DNA from: Curtobacterium sp. L6-1
GTDB lineage: Bacteria; Actinomycetota; Actinomycetes; Actinomycetales; Microbacteriaceae
Assembly: GCF_018885305.1 (NCBI RefSeq)
Contig: NZ_CP076544.1
Span: 124,001-188,000, forward strand
Length of the DNA: 64,000 bases
Direction of reading: 5' to 3'
The position numbers were made by a program, and so were the translations under genes. Below, piece after piece: positions 1 to 8,822 of this stretch; the first letter of the stretch is position 1; every line of letters begins with the position of its first letter. The notes below the pieces were generated by a model. That model did not search any database, was not told where the DNA came from, and saw only the letters and a program-made list of their open reading frames with translations.

Positions 1-2
1 CC

Positions 3-503
3 GAGGACGGTCCCGTCAACGACTTCCTCCGGGCAGTCGGGCTGGGCGGTCTCGCCCGGAGCTGGCTCGGGGACTTCGGCACCGCCCTGCCGTCCATCGG
101 GCTCATCGGCACCTGGGTCGAGTACGGCCTGTGCATGGTGCTCTTCCTGGCCGGTATCGCGACGATCGACCGGTCGCTGTACGAGGCGGCTCGTCTCGAC
201 GGCGCCGGGGCGTTCCGGGAGTTCACGTCGATCACGCTGCCGGCCCTGCGCCCGCAGATCTCCATCGCGCTCATCCTGACCATCACGTTCGCGCTGCGGA
301 ACTTCGACCTGATCTGGAACACCACGCGCGGTGGGCCCGGGACCTCGACCACCGTGCCGAGCGTCTTCGTCTACCAGGACGCGTTCCAGGACCGGGCACT
401 CGGACAAGCGTCCGCCCTCGCTGTGGTCCTGACGGTGCTCATCCTCGCCGTCGTCGCCGTCGTGCAGCTCGCCCTCCGCGAGCGGAAGGGAGCAGCGTCG
501 TGA
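3..503 (+). CDS. Carbohydrate ABC transporter permease, MalF-like (5' end outside window)
   Basis: C-terminal part (about 166 codons) of an integral membrane permease of the CUT1 sugar-importer class. The coding frame is open from base 3, so the apparent Met codon at 135 is internal. The cytoplasmic EAA loop that contacts the ATPase is visible as EAARLDGAGAF followed by a conserved LP (about nt 183-245), flanked by hydrophobic helices. The TGA stop overlaps the GTG start of the next permease by four bases, so the pair is translationally coupled. The alpha-glucosidase further down the operon suggests an alpha-glucoside as cargo; that is inference. Confidence 0.9.
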   Translation, partial: EDGPVNDFLRAVGLGGLARSWLGDFGTALPSIGLIGTWVEYGLCMVLFLAGIATIDRSLYEAARLDGAGAFREFTSITLPALRPQISIALILTITFALRNFDLIWNTTRGGPGTSTTVPSVFVYQDAFQDRALGQASALAVVLTVLILAVVAVVQLALRERKGAAS

Positions 504-1300
504 AGGTCGCCCACAGCGAGACCCTCGTCACCCACGCCGTGCTCGTCGTCGCCGCGCTCGTCGCGGTGTTCCCCCTCGCGTCGGTGATCGTCACCTCGCT
601 GAGCGGGGACGACGGCGGAGTCGGGTTCGACAACTACGTCGACGCCTGGACGCAGGGCGGGTTCGCGTCCGCACTCGTCTCGAGTGCCGTCGTCGCGATC
701 ACGGTCGTCGTCGTGACCGCGACGATCGCCTGCCTGGCCGGGTACGCCCTCGCCCACATGCGGGTGCCCGGCGGCCGGCTGCTCCTCGGCCTCCTGCTCG
801 TCGGGCTCGTCCTGCCGTACGAGGTCACCGTGCTGCCGCTCTACCAGATGCTCGCCGGCTGGGGCCTCGTGGACACGTACTGGGCGCTCATCCTGCCGCA
901 GATCGGTCTGTCGGTGCCGCTCGGGGTGTTCTGGATGCGGTCGTTCTTCGCCTCCGTGCCGGGTGAGCTGCTCGAGGCGGCGCGCATCGACGGTGCGTCC
1001 CGCTTCCGGATCCTCCGCAGCGTGCTGACACCCGTCGCGCTGCCGGCCGTGGCGACGCTCGCGACGATCCTGTTCCTGTTCACGTGGAACGAGTTCCTGC
1101 TCGCGCTCGTGCTCGTGCCGCAGAACGAGGCCGTCCAGACGGCACCGCTGTCGCTGTCGTTCTTCTCCGGCGCCCAGCGCGGTGCCCAGCCCGACGTCAC
1201 CGCCGCAGCCGCCGTGCTCGTCGCGCTACCGATCGTCGTCGCCTACGTCCTGCTCCAGCGCCGACTCATCACCGGGCTGACGGAAGGCGCGGTCAAGTGA
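500..1300 (+). CDS. Carbohydrate ABC transporter permease, MalG-like
   Basis: Second inner-membrane permease of the importer, 266 residues, the usual size for a MalG-type subunit. It has a hydrophobic N-terminal helix, several further membrane segments, an EAA loop (EAARIDGASRF, nt about 972-1005) and the family-typical C-terminus ending GLTEGAVK. The GTG start at 500 is chosen because it sits in the GTGA overlap with the upstream stop; the open frame continues upstream only antisense-like and out of register with the preceding gene. Its own stop overlaps the next GTG start. No ATP-binding subunit follows. Confidence 0.92.
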   Translation: MKVAHSETLVTHAVLVVAALVAVFPLASVIVTSLSGDDGGVGFDNYVDAWTQGGFASALVSSAVVAITVVVVTATIACLAGYALAHMRVPGGRLLLGLLLVGLVLPYEVTVLPLYQMLAGWGLVDTYWALILPQIGLSVPLGVFWMRSFFASVPGELLEAARIDGASRFRILRSVLTPVALPAVATLATILFLFTWNEFLLALVLVPQNEAVQTAPLSLSFFSGAQRGAQPDVTAAAAVLVALPIVVAYVLLQRRLITGLTEGAVK

Positions 1301-2145
1301 CGGCCGGCGGGACCGGCGTGGCCCGGATCCGGTGCGACCAGCTCGCCCCGGTGCTCGGCGACCTCGAGGGCAACGGCAGGAGCATCCTCGCCGCGGTCGA
1401 GCAGGCCGTCGCAGACCGGGTCGACGTGCTCGTCCTGCCGGAGCTCGCCACGACCGGCTACGTCTTCCGGGACGCCGACGAGGCAGCGACCGTCGCGGTC
1501 ACGGCGGACGACCCGCTCTTCGCCCGGGTCGCCGGTGCGCTCGACGGGACGGACACGGTCGTCGTGGTGGGCTTCTGCGAGCGGGACGGTCGCCTCCTGC
1601 GCAACAGCGTCGCGGTCGTGGACCGGACGGGTGTCCGGACCGTCTACCGGAAGACGCACCTGTGGGACCGCGAGACGCTGGTGTTCACGCCGGGGGACGC
1701 CGCGCCTCCCGTTGTCGACACCGCGCACGGCCGCATCGGCGTGCTCGTCTGCTACGACATGGAGTTCCCGGAGATGCCCCGCATGCTCGCGCTCGCGGGA
1801 GCGGACCTCATCGCCGTCCCGACGAACTGGCCGGTCGGGGACCACCCGGAGCGTGACCGCGTCGCCGAGGTGATCGCCGCGCAGGCGGCTGCACGGACCA
1901 ACGGCGTGTTCATCGCGTGCTGCGACCGCGCGGGCACCGAACGCGGCCAGGACTGGAACGAGGCGAGCGTGATCGTCGACCAGTTCGGCTGGGTCGCCGC
2001 CGAGACCGAGGTCGGAGCCGGAGCGACCGCGATCACCGTCGACGTCTTCCCGGCCCTCGCCCGCGACAAGTCCACGAGCCCGCACAACGACTGGATCGGG
2101 GACCGCCGCCCCGAGCTCTACGACCGGAAGGTGCCGACCGCATGA
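1297..2145 (+). CDS. Carbon-nitrogen hydrolase (nitrilase superfamily)
   Basis: A 282-residue amidase-type enzyme hydrolysing a non-peptide C-N bond. The Glu-Lys-Cys triad of the superfamily is complete: Glu49 in LPELATTGY, Lys119 in YRKTHLW and Cys152 in VLVCYDMEFPE. The GTG start is taken from the four-base overlap with the permease stop, and its own stop overlaps the ATG of the glucosidase, so it is an integral part of this sugar operon. Omega-amidase, N-carbamoylase or plain nitrilase-like amidase activity cannot be told apart from sequence alone. Its presence between sugar transport and glucosidase genes is unusual. Confidence 0.9.
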   Translation: MTAGGTGVARIRCDQLAPVLGDLEGNGRSILAAVEQAVADRVDVLVLPELATTGYVFRDADEAATVAVTADDPLFARVAGALDGTDTVVVVGFCERDGRLLRNSVAVVDRTGVRTVYRKTHLWDRETLVFTPGDAAPPVVDTAHGRIGVLVCYDMEFPEMPRMLALAGADLIAVPTNWPVGDHPERDRVAEVIAAQAAARTNGVFIACCDRAGTERGQDWNEASVIVDQFGWVAAETEVGAGATAITVDVFPALARDKSTSPHNDWIGDRRPELYDRKVPTA

Positions 2146-3851
2146 CCACCCCCGACGTGACCGACGCCGACGCGATCGAAGCCGACCCGACCGAGTGGTG
2201 GCGCACCGCCGTCATCTACCAGGTCTACCCGCGGTCCTTCGCCGACCTCGACGGTGACGGGACCGGTGACCTGGCCGGCATCACGGCGCGGCTGGACCAC
2301 GTCGCCGCCCTCGGCGCCGACGCCGTCTGGCTGTCGCCGTTCTACCCGTCCCCGCAGGCCGACGGCGGCTACGACGTAGCCGACTACCGGGAAGTCGACC
2401 CGCGGTACGGCACGCTCGCCGACGCGGACGCCCTGCTCGCGCGGGCCCACGACCTGGGACTGCGGGTCATTGCCGACCTCGTCCCGAACCACTGCTCGGA
2501 CCAGCACGTGCTCTTCCGCGCCGCGCTCGCCGCCGCGCCGGGCAGCCCGGAGCGTGGGATGTTCCACTTCCGCGACGGACGCGGCGGACACGGCGACCTG
2601 CCGCCGAACGACTGGCAGTCGATGTTCGAGGGCCCGGCCTGGACCCGCGTGACCGAGCCGGACGGCACCCCCGGCCAGTGGTACCTGCACCTCTTCGCGC
2701 CCGAGCAGCCGGACTGGAACTGGGACGACCCCCGGGTGCACCGGGAGTTCGAGACGACGCTGCGGTTCTGGCTGGACCGTGGGGTGGACGGGTTCCGCGT
2801 CGACGTGTGCGACGCGATCGTCAAGGCCCCGGGCCTCCCGGACTGGCCGCACGCCACACACGGTGTCGTGGAGCCGGTCGACGGCGTGATGCCGCCGATG
2901 TGGGACCAGGAGGGGATCCACGCCGTCTTCCGCGAGTGGCGCCGGATCCTGGACGAGTACGCGGGCCAGCGCATCCTCTGCGCCGAGGCGTGGCTGCCGC
3001 CGGAGCGGGCGGCACGGATCGTCCGGTCGGACGAGATGCACCAGGCGTTCAACTTCGCGTACCTGTCGCTCCCGTGGGACGCGACCGCGATCCGGGCGAA
3101 CGTCGACACGAGCATCGCCGCGAACGACGCCGTCGGTGCGCCGACCACGTGGGTGCTCTCCAACCACGACGTGATGCGGCACGCGAGCCGCTTCGGCTAC
3201 GACGGCCCGGTCGAGCTCGAGGCCGGTGTCGGCGTGGACGACCCGCAGCCGGACCGTGCCACCGGTCTCCGCCGTGCCCGGGCCGCCACGCTGCTCATGC
3301 TCGGGCTGCCCGGCTCTGCCTACCTGTACCAGGGCGAAGAACTCGGCCTGCCCGAGGTCACCACGCTGCCCGACGCCGTCCGCCAGGACCCCATGTGGGA
3401 GCGCTCCGGCCACCGGATCCGCGGGCGCGACGGGTGCCGGGTCCCGATCCCGTGGACCTCCGACGGACCGTCCTTCGGGTTCTCGTCCGCCGCGGACACG
3501 TGGTTGCCGCAACCGGCCGACTTCGGTGGGTACGCCGTCGCCGCGCAGGAGGGGGACGAGACCTCGACCCTGGCGATGTACCGGCGGGCGCTCGCCGTCC
3601 GACGTCGGTCCGACCTCGGCAGCGGGACCTTGCGCTGGCACGACACCGGTAGCGCAGCCGTGCTGGCGTGGTCGAACGGCCGGGTCACCGTCGTCGGCAA
3701 CCTCGGCTCCGAGCCGGTACGGCTGCCAGCGGGGGAGGCGGTCCTCGGCGGGGACGTCCTGGTCGAGTCGGTGCCGGGCGCGTTCGTGGACGGGGTGCTC
3801 GCTGTCGATGCTGCGGTCTGGTTGACCACGGAGCCCGCCCGCACGACCTGA
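2142..3851 (+). CDS. GH13 alpha-glucosidase / oligo-1,6-glucosidase
   Basis: A 569-residue alpha-amylase-family enzyme expected to release glucose from short alpha-glucosides in the cytoplasm; there is no signal peptide. The start region WWRTAVIYQVYPRSF is typical of GH13 alpha-glucosidases. Conserved regions are DLVPNHCSDQH, GFRVDVCDA with the nucleophile Asp221, ILCAEAWL with the acid/base Glu282, and LSNHDVMRH with Asp343. The ATG at 2142 overlaps the upstream stop (ATGA). It closes the operon with two permeases, so imported alpha-linked oligosaccharides are the likely substrate; maltose, isomaltose or trehalulose type cannot be decided. Confidence 0.93.
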   Translation: MTTPDVTDADAIEADPTEWWRTAVIYQVYPRSFADLDGDGTGDLAGITARLDHVAALGADAVWLSPFYPSPQADGGYDVADYREVDPRYGTLADADALLARAHDLGLRVIADLVPNHCSDQHVLFRAALAAAPGSPERGMFHFRDGRGGHGDLPPNDWQSMFEGPAWTRVTEPDGTPGQWYLHLFAPEQPDWNWDDPRVHREFETTLRFWLDRGVDGFRVDVCDAIVKAPGLPDWPHATHGVVEPVDGVMPPMWDQEGIHAVFREWRRILDEYAGQRILCAEAWLPPERAARIVRSDEMHQAFNFAYLSLPWDATAIRANVDTSIAANDAVGAPTTWVLSNHDVMRHASRFGYDGPVELEAGVGVDDPQPDRATGLRRARAATLLMLGLPGSAYLYQGEELGLPEVTTLPDAVRQDPMWERSGHRIRGRDGCRVPIPWTSDGPSFGFSSAADTWLPQPADFGGYAVAAQEGDETSTLAMYRRALAVRRRSDLGSGTLRWHDTGSAAVLAWSNGRVTVVGNLGSEPVRLPAGEAVLGGDVLVESVPGAFVDGVLAVDAAVWLTTEPARTT

Positions 3852-4062
3852 CCAGGCGGCGTTGCGACACCCCTCCCGGAGCCGCGCACCGCCGGTCGCG
3901 CCGTCGCCCGTCCCTCCGCCCCAGGGCGCCGGCCTGCCGGTTCGCTGACGTGCCCGACCACCGGCTCTCCCCGACCACCGGCGTGCCCGTGCGCCGGTCT
4001 GTCCACCCGCCGCTCGGTCGTCGGTACCGCCGGGAGGCCCGCACCACGTCGGTCGTCCGGGG

Positions 4063-4068
4063 TACCGT
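4063..4068 (+). promoter_or_regulatory. -10 element (TACCGT) of a likely leaderless promoter
   Basis: TACCGT fits the actinobacterial TANNNT -10 pattern and ends six bases before the ATG at 4075. No Shine-Dalgarno sequence fits in that space, and no clear -35 is visible. The 3852-4062 spacer otherwise shows no gene. Confidence 0.5.
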
Positions 4069-4074
4069 CGTCGC

Positions 4075-4584
4075 ATGGACCGTTCGGAGATCCTCGCGGC
4101 CGCTGCAGCGGCCCACGCCGCCCGCATCGCCGCCGCCGGTGGTGACGACGGCGCCGCCCGCGAGCGGGCCGAGGCCGCCTCGGCCGCGCCCGCGCCGGAA
4201 CGCCGTCGGTCGGCGGACGCCGAGCGTGCGGCCGAGGCCGACCGGGCCGCCGACCGGACCGAGGGTGCGCTGTCCGACTGGCGCCGGATGGGCACCCGTC
4301 GCGGGATGACCCCGGACGCCCAGATCCGCAGCGCCTGGACGGTCACGGGCGTGCCCGAACAGGGTGACGCGCGCGCGTTCGCCAACGTGCTGCTCTCGAC
4401 CGCCGGGCACGCCGGTCGTGTGGCGGACGCCGCTCGACGCAACGAACGACTGGCGGGTGCGGCACGAGCGGCCGCCCGTCGCACCGTCCGGCGGTACACC
4501 GACCACGGCGCCGGCATGTCGGCGCTGGGTGACGTGCTCGACGCCGGACCGGTCGGTCGCGACGACGACCCGACCCCGGCCTGA
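4075..4584 (+). CDS. Hypothetical Ala/Arg-rich protein
   Basis: A 169-residue protein of unknown function. The N-terminal third is an alanine-, glutamate- and arginine-rich helical stretch. The remainder (from about residue 65) contains DWRRMGTRRGMTPDAQIRSAW and a helical segment with a GHAGRV motif. No signal peptide or membrane helix is visible. Codon use (G/C-ending) is like the neighbours, supporting a real gene. The ATG is preceded by a TACCGT -10 six bases away instead of a ribosome binding site. I do not recognise the family. Confidence 0.6.
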   Translation: MDRSEILAAAAAAHAARIAAAGGDDGAARERAEAASAAPAPERRRSADAERAAEADRAADRTEGALSDWRRMGTRRGMTPDAQIRSAWTVTGVPEQGDARAFANVLLSTAGHAGRVADAARRNERLAGAARAAARRTVRRYTDHGAGMSALGDVLDAGPVGRDDDPTPA

Positions 4585-4674
4585 GCCCGACCCCCGCCTG
4601 AGCCTGGCGCACGCCCGGCCCGACGCACGGTTCGACCCCGCCCGGCCCACGCACGTCCGGACCGGCCGTCAGGG

Positions 4675-5643
4675 TCAGCGGCGGAAGGGGTCCAGGTTGA
4701 GCACGGTGTCCTCGTACAGGTACTGCTGGTCCCCGTAGACCGTGACGTCCGGGTTCAGCCAGACCAGGTCCTTCACGGACAGCCCGAGCCGGTCCGCGAC
4801 CGCGCCGATGAGGTCCTCGGACGCGATCCGGTACGCCGTCGGGGAGCCGTCCGCCGAGCCGTCGTCGCTCGTCGTGCCCGTCGCGTTCGGTCGCGCCCCA
4901 CCGTCGACCGGATGCACGTTCGTCGTCCGGGCGGGGACCGACCAGCGCACCGGCTGCACCGCGAGCACCTTGTCCGGCCCGAGCTCGACGGGCAGGTCCG
5001 GGCCGGCGGACTCGGCGGCCGAGTAGACGACGACCGCACCGAGCCAGGACGGGTCGACCCGGCCGGGGTCCATGTCGGTCGCCGCCGGGGCCGCTGCACC
5101 CGGGCCGCCGCCGAGCCGGGTGTCGCCGACGCCGTGCCAGGACAGGCCGTCGCCCACCGAGGGCGGGGTCTCGAGGAACGTCGCCCCGACCGGGACCGGC
5201 AGCGTCGACGCGAAGCTCGACCACTGCACGGTCGGGTACCCGTCGTCTCCGACGACGACGCGGTAGTGGAACCGGACGCTGCCCTTCGGCGTGACGACGT
5301 CGGCCTCGCTCATCACGGTGCCGACAGCGATGGGGGAGACCGTCGGGTCGGGTGCCGCCGCCTCGGTCGGCACCGGGGTCGGGGTGCGGGGCGAGGCGGA
5401 CTCCGCGATGCGGCGGGCCTCGGCGCTCGCGCTCGGATCGGCGTCCGGGGTGGCGCTACCGTCGTCGGACGCGGCACTGCGGCTCGGGGCGGGCAGTTCG
5501 TCCGGACCGCGGAGGAACGAGCACCCGCTGGCGGTCGTCGCGAGGACGCCCGCGAGCACGGCGGCCCCGATCAGCCGTGCTGCCCGCAGCCGTGCTGCCC
5601 GCAGCCCTGCGGCTCGTCGTGTGGTGCTGTTCCCCTGGTGCAC
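4675..5643 (-). CDS. Putative lipoprotein with C-terminal LysM-like domain
   Basis: A 322-residue exported protein. After a GTG start (preceded by a GAGGGG ribosome-binding stretch) come basic residues, a hydrophobic segment and the lipobox LATTASGCS, so it should be lipid-anchored to the membrane. A Ser/Ala/Pro/Asp-rich linker follows. The central region (VRFHYRVVVGDDGYPTVQW) is not recognised. The last about 50 residues (TAYRIASEDLIGAVADRLGL ... WLNPD) resemble a LysM module, a peptidoglycan-binding fold. A TAGGCT -10 lies upstream (complement of 5670-5675), giving a normal leader of some 20 bases. The exact role is unknown. Confidence 0.75.
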   Translation of the reverse strand: MHQGNSTTRRAAGLRAARLRAARLIGAAVLAGVLATTASGCSFLRGPDELPAPSRSAASDDGSATPDADPSASAEARRIAESASPRTPTPVPTEAAAPDPTVSPIAVGTVMSEADVVTPKGSVRFHYRVVVGDDGYPTVQWSSFASTLPVPVGATFLETPPSVGDGLSWHGVGDTRLGGGPGAAAPAATDMDPGRVDPSWLGAVVVYSAAESAGPDLPVELGPDKVLAVQPVRWSVPARTTNVHPVDGGARPNATGTTSDDGSADGSPTAYRIASEDLIGAVADRLGLSVKDLVWLNPDVTVYGDQQYLYEDTVLNLDPFRR

Positions 5644-5773
5644 GGTCCCCTCGTTCCCCTCGCCCCGGGAGCCTACCGGTGCCCGCCGACGACGGCGGTC
5701 CGGCGTCGGCCCGGGCAGCGCCCAGCGACCAGGACGAGGCCGGCGCGCCCCGGGGGTGGGATGATCACAGACG

Positions 5774-5804
5774 GTCCACCGGAGGTCCGCCCGTGGTGGT
5801 GGAC
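5774..5804. other. Inverted repeat in the 5' region of the sugar-porter gene
   Basis: GTCCACC (5774-5780) and GGTGGAC (5798-5804) form perfect seven-base arms some 40 bases before the MFS start. Outside it, GATCACAGACG (5764) and GATCACGGACG (5821) form a direct repeat 57 bases apart. This could be a leader hairpin or regulator site; no known riboswitch class is recognised. Confidence 0.3.
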
Positions 5805-5844
5805 CCCTCCGACGCCACGCGATCACGGACGAAGGAGCTCCCGC

Positions 5845-7305
5845 ATGGTCGACACGAGACCGACCGCACCGACCACAGCCCTGCCACCGGTGGGCACCGG
5901 CCCGCACCGCCGCCGGCTCGGACTGCTCGCGCTGGTCGCCACGTTCGGCGGCCTGCTGTTCGGCTACGACACGGGCGTCGTGAACGGTGCCCTCCTCCCG
6001 ATGAAGCAGGAACTCGGCCTGACGAACGTGACCGAGGGGGTCGTCACGAGCTCCCTGCTGTTCGGCGCGGCCCTCGGTGCGGTGCTCGGCGGCCGGATCG
6101 CGGACGGCTGGGGGCGCCGGAAGACGATCCTGGTGCTCGCCGTGCTCTTCTTCGTCGGGACGGTGGCGTGCGTCGCCGCGCCGACCTTCGGCGTGATCGT
6201 CGTCGGCCGCGTGCTCCTCGGGCTGGCGGTCGGCGGTGCGTCCACGGTCGTGCCGGTCTTCCTCGCCGAGCTCGCGCCGTACGAGATCCGGGGGTCGCTC
6301 TCCGGCCGGAACGAGCTGATGATCGTCATCGGGCAGCTGGCGGCCTTCCTCGTGAACGCCGCCATCGGCACGCTCTGGGGCGAGGGCGACGGGGTCTGGC
6401 GGGTCATGCTCGCGGTCTGCGCCCTGCCCGCGATCGCCCTGTTCGTCGGCATGCTCCGCGTGCCCGAGTCCCCGCGCTGGTTGGCGTCGAAGGGCCGTGA
6501 CGCCGAGGCGCTCGCGGTCCTGCGGCAGGTCCGCTCCGACGAGCGTGCGGAGGCCGAGCTCGCGGACATCCGCCGGAGCACCACGGTCGCCCCGGACGAG
6601 CCGCGGGAGAGCGGGTGGCGCACGCTGCTCGGGAACCGCTGGCTCGTCCGCATCGTGCTCGTCGGTGCCGGCCTCGGCGTCGCCCAGCAGCTCACCGGCA
6701 TCAACTCGATCATGTACTACGGCCAGACCGTCCTCATCGAGTCGGGGTTCGAGGCGTCGGCGGCCCTCATCGCGAACATCGCACCGGGGGTCATCGCGGT
6801 GGTCGGCGGCGTCGTCGCGATCCGGAACATGGAGCGCATCGACCGGCGGACGACGCTCGTCCTCGGCTTCTCGCTGACGACGGTCTGCCACTTCCTCATC
6901 GGGACGGCGTCCGTCCTGCTGCCCGCCGGCAACCCGGCGCGGCCCTGGGTGATCCTGGTCCTCGTCGTCGCGTTCGTCGGTTCGATGCAGACGTTCCTCA
7001 ACATCGCCACGTGGGTGGTCCTGTCCGAGATCTTCCCGATGCAGATCCGCGCGCTCGGCATGGGCATCGCGGTGTTCTGCCTGTGGACCGCCAACGCGCT
7101 CCTCGGCCTGTCCTTCCCCTCGCTCGTCGCCGCGACCGGCATCACCGGGACGTTCTTCGGCTTCGGCGTCGTCGGACTGCTCGCCCTGGCCTTCATCTGG
7201 CGCTTCGTGCCGGAGAGCCGCGGCCGCACGCTCGAGCAGGTCGAGGAGGGCGTCACCACCGGGGACGTCGGCGCCGTCGCGACGGCGGGTCGCCGCGGGC
7301 ACTGA
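5845..7305 (+). CDS. Sugar porter family MFS transporter
   Basis: A 486-residue, twelve-helix proton-coupled sugar transporter. Family signatures are present in order: GGLLFGYDTGVVNGAL in helix 1, RIADGWGRRKT between helices 2 and 3, PESPRWL before the central loop, QQLTGINSIMYYG in helix 7, and PESRGRTLEQVE near the C-terminus. The ATG is preceded by GAAGGAG (5831-5837). The gene stands alone and ends just before a large palindromic terminator shared with the convergent gene. The substrate is probably a pentose or hexose, but the sequence does not say which. Confidence 0.93.
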   Translation: MVDTRPTAPTTALPPVGTGPHRRRLGLLALVATFGGLLFGYDTGVVNGALLPMKQELGLTNVTEGVVTSSLLFGAALGAVLGGRIADGWGRRKTILVLAVLFFVGTVACVAAPTFGVIVVGRVLLGLAVGGASTVVPVFLAELAPYEIRGSLSGRNELMIVIGQLAAFLVNAAIGTLWGEGDGVWRVMLAVCALPAIALFVGMLRVPESPRWLASKGRDAEALAVLRQVRSDERAEAELADIRRSTTVAPDEPRESGWRTLLGNRWLVRIVLVGAGLGVAQQLTGINSIMYYGQTVLIESGFEASAALIANIAPGVIAVVGGVVAIRNMERIDRRTTLVLGFSLTTVCHFLIGTASVLLPAGNPARPWVILVLVVAFVGSMQTFLNIATWVVLSEIFPMQIRALGMGIAVFCLWTANALLGLSFPSLVAATGITGTFFGFGVVGLLALAFIWRFVPESRGRTLEQVEEGVTTGDVGAVATAGRRGH

Positions 7306-7342
7306 GCCACGCCGGCGCCGCGACGCGTCGGACCGGACCCAC

Positions 7343-7390
7343 GACGGACGGGAGGCCCGGTACCAGCTGGTACCGGGCCTCCCGTCCGTC
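7343..7390. terminator. Perfect 48-bp palindrome, bidirectional terminator
   Basis: Two 22-base arms beginning GACGGACGGGAGGCCCGG flank the tetraloop AGCT, which is itself palindromic. The element lies exactly between the convergent sugar-porter and quinone-reductase genes. No U-tract follows, as is common for terminators in GC-rich actinobacteria. Its outer stem recurs at other loci in the window. Confidence 0.8.
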
Positions 7391-7403
7391 CTGTGGCTGC
7401 GTC

Positions 7404-8396
7404 CTACGGGCGCAGGAGCACCTTGCCCACGCGGCCGGCGGTGTCGCTCGCGCGCACGGCGTCGCGGGCGTCCTCGAACGCGAAGGTGTCGGAGACGGGG
7501 AGCGTCAGCGAGCCGTCGAGCACCCGGGTGATGAGCTCGCCGAACAGCTGCTGCTTCGTCTCGGCCGGCATGGTGCGGCTGACGACGCTGCCCCAGAAGC
7601 CCTTGACCGTGACCTGCTTGAAGATCACGGCACCGGACGGGATCTCCATCGTCGGCGACGCCATGGCGCCGAAGACGACGAGCGTGCCGTTCTCGGCCAG
7701 GGTCGAGACGATGTCGGCCGCGGCCTTCCCGCCGACGGACTCGACGCCCGCGACGATCGGCGCGCCACCGGTGATCGCGGTGACCTGGTCCTGCCAGTCG
7801 TCCGCGTCGGTGGCGACGATCCGCTCGATGCCCTGGGCGCGGAGCTCCTCGACGCCCTCGGCGCGGCGGACGAGGCCGACCACGTTGACGCCACGGGCCG
7901 CGGCGAGCTGGGCGACCATGCGGCCGACCGCACCGTTGGCGGCGTTCTGGATGAGCCAGTCGCCCTCGTGCAGGTCGAGCGAGTGCAGCAGGCTGATCGC
8001 GCTGAACGGCATCGAGACGAGCTGGGCGGCGGACTCGTCGGGCATCGCCTCGGGCACGGGGATGAGCCCGGCCGCGTCGGCGACGTAGTACTCGGCCCAG
8101 ACGCCGAACGTCCCACCGGCGACGCGCTGGCCGACGGTGAGGTCCGACACGCCCTCGCCGAGGGCCTCGACGACGCCGAGCGCCTCGGTGCCGGACTGGG
8201 CGGGCAGTTCGGGCTTGAAGCCGTACGTGCCGCGGATCGTCCACAGGTCGTGGTTGTGGATCGGGGACAGCACGGTGCGGACGAGCACCTGGCCGGCGCC
8301 CGGGGTGGGGACGGGCCGCTGCTCGACGGTCAGGACGTCGGCGGGCTCGCCGAACTCGGGGTGGACGACGGCGCGCATGGTGGTCTGGTCGGTCAT
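7404..8396 (-). CDS. Zinc-independent quinone oxidoreductase (MDR superfamily)
   Basis: A 330-residue medium-chain dehydrogenase/reductase. The N-terminal GroES-like domain has SPIHNHDLWTIRGTYG and lacks the cysteine cluster of zinc alcohol dehydrogenases. The Rossmann domain carries NAANGAVGRM, matching NADPH-dependent quinone reductases. It starts three bases after the end of ohr, so it is probably co-transcribed with ohrR and ohr and may help detoxify electrophiles or quinones during peroxide stress; that link is inference from gene order. Confidence 0.88.
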   Translation of the reverse strand: MTDQTTMRAVVHPEFGEPADVLTVEQRPVPTPGAGQVLVRTVLSPIHNHDLWTIRGTYGFKPELPAQSGTEALGVVEALGEGVSDLTVGQRVAGGTFGVWAEYYVADAAGLIPVPEAMPDESAAQLVSMPFSAISLLHSLDLHEGDWLIQNAANGAVGRMVAQLAAARGVNVVGLVRRAEGVEELRAQGIERIVATDADDWQDQVTAITGGAPIVAGVESVGGKAAADIVSTLAENGTLVVFGAMASPTMEIPSGAVIFKQVTVKGFWGSVVSRTMPAETKQQLFGELITRVLDGSLTLPVSDTFAFEDARDAVRASDTAGRVGKVLLRP

Positions 8397-8399
8397 GGG

Positions 8400-8822
8400 T
8401 CAGTCCTCCGAGACGGTGATGGTGACGTCGATGTTGCCGCGGGTCGCGTTCGAGTACGGGCACACCTGGTGTGCGGCGTCCGCGAGGGCCTGGGCCTGGT
8501 CGTGCTCCATGCCGGGGATCACGACCTCGAGCACGACGGCGAGCTGGTAGCCGCCCTGGCCGTTCGGGCCGATCTGGACGCGACCGCCGACGGACGAGTC
8601 GGCGACCTTGAGCTTCTGCGAGCGGGCGACGCCCTGCAGTGCGGAGTGGAAGCACGCGGCGTACCCGGCGGCGAAGAGCTGCTCGGGGTTGGCGCCGGCA
8701 CCGGAGCCACCCATCTCCTTCGGGATGGCCATGTCCAGCTCGAACGTGCCGTCGCTGGTCTGGACCTTGCCGTTGCGGCCTTCGCCGGTGGACAGGGCTT
8801 CTGCGGTGTAGAGGACGTCCAT
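8400..8822 (-). CDS. ohr: Organic hydroperoxide resistance protein (Ohr/OsmC)
   Basis: A 140-residue thiol peroxidase reducing organic hydroperoxides, active as a dimer in the cytoplasm. The two redox cysteines are present: Cys57 in GYAACFHSAL and Cys121 in HQVCPYSNATRGN. Length and both motifs match the Ohr branch and not OsmC. The ATG is preceded by GAAGGAAGG. It lies downstream of the MarR-type gene ohrR on the same strand and directly upstream of the quinone reductase. The 134 bases to ohrR contain no obvious separate operator, suggesting transcription from the ohrR promoter. Confidence 0.95.
   Translation of the reverse strand: MDVLYTAEALSTGEGRNGKVQTSDGTFELDMAIPKEMGGSGAGANPEQLFAAGYAACFHSALQGVARSQKLKVADSSVGGRVQIGPNGQGGYQLAVVLEVVIPGMEHDQAQALADAAHQVCPYSNATRGNIDVTITVSED

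Noticed and set aside
131-1300. A longer version of the second permease starting at 131
   Set aside because: Upstream of 500 it overlaps the first permease out of frame and is Arg/Pro/His-rich; the GTG at 500 in the GTGA overlap gives the proper N-terminus.
2118-4628. An 836-codon minus-strand frame opposite the GH13 gene
   Set aside because: Shadow of GH13 and the hypothetical gene: no recognisable motif, biased composition, and a clear catalytic GH13 protein on the other strand.
5761-5844. Riboswitch before the MFS gene
   Set aside because: One seven-base dyad and a direct repeat are present, but no conserved core of any known class is recognisable.
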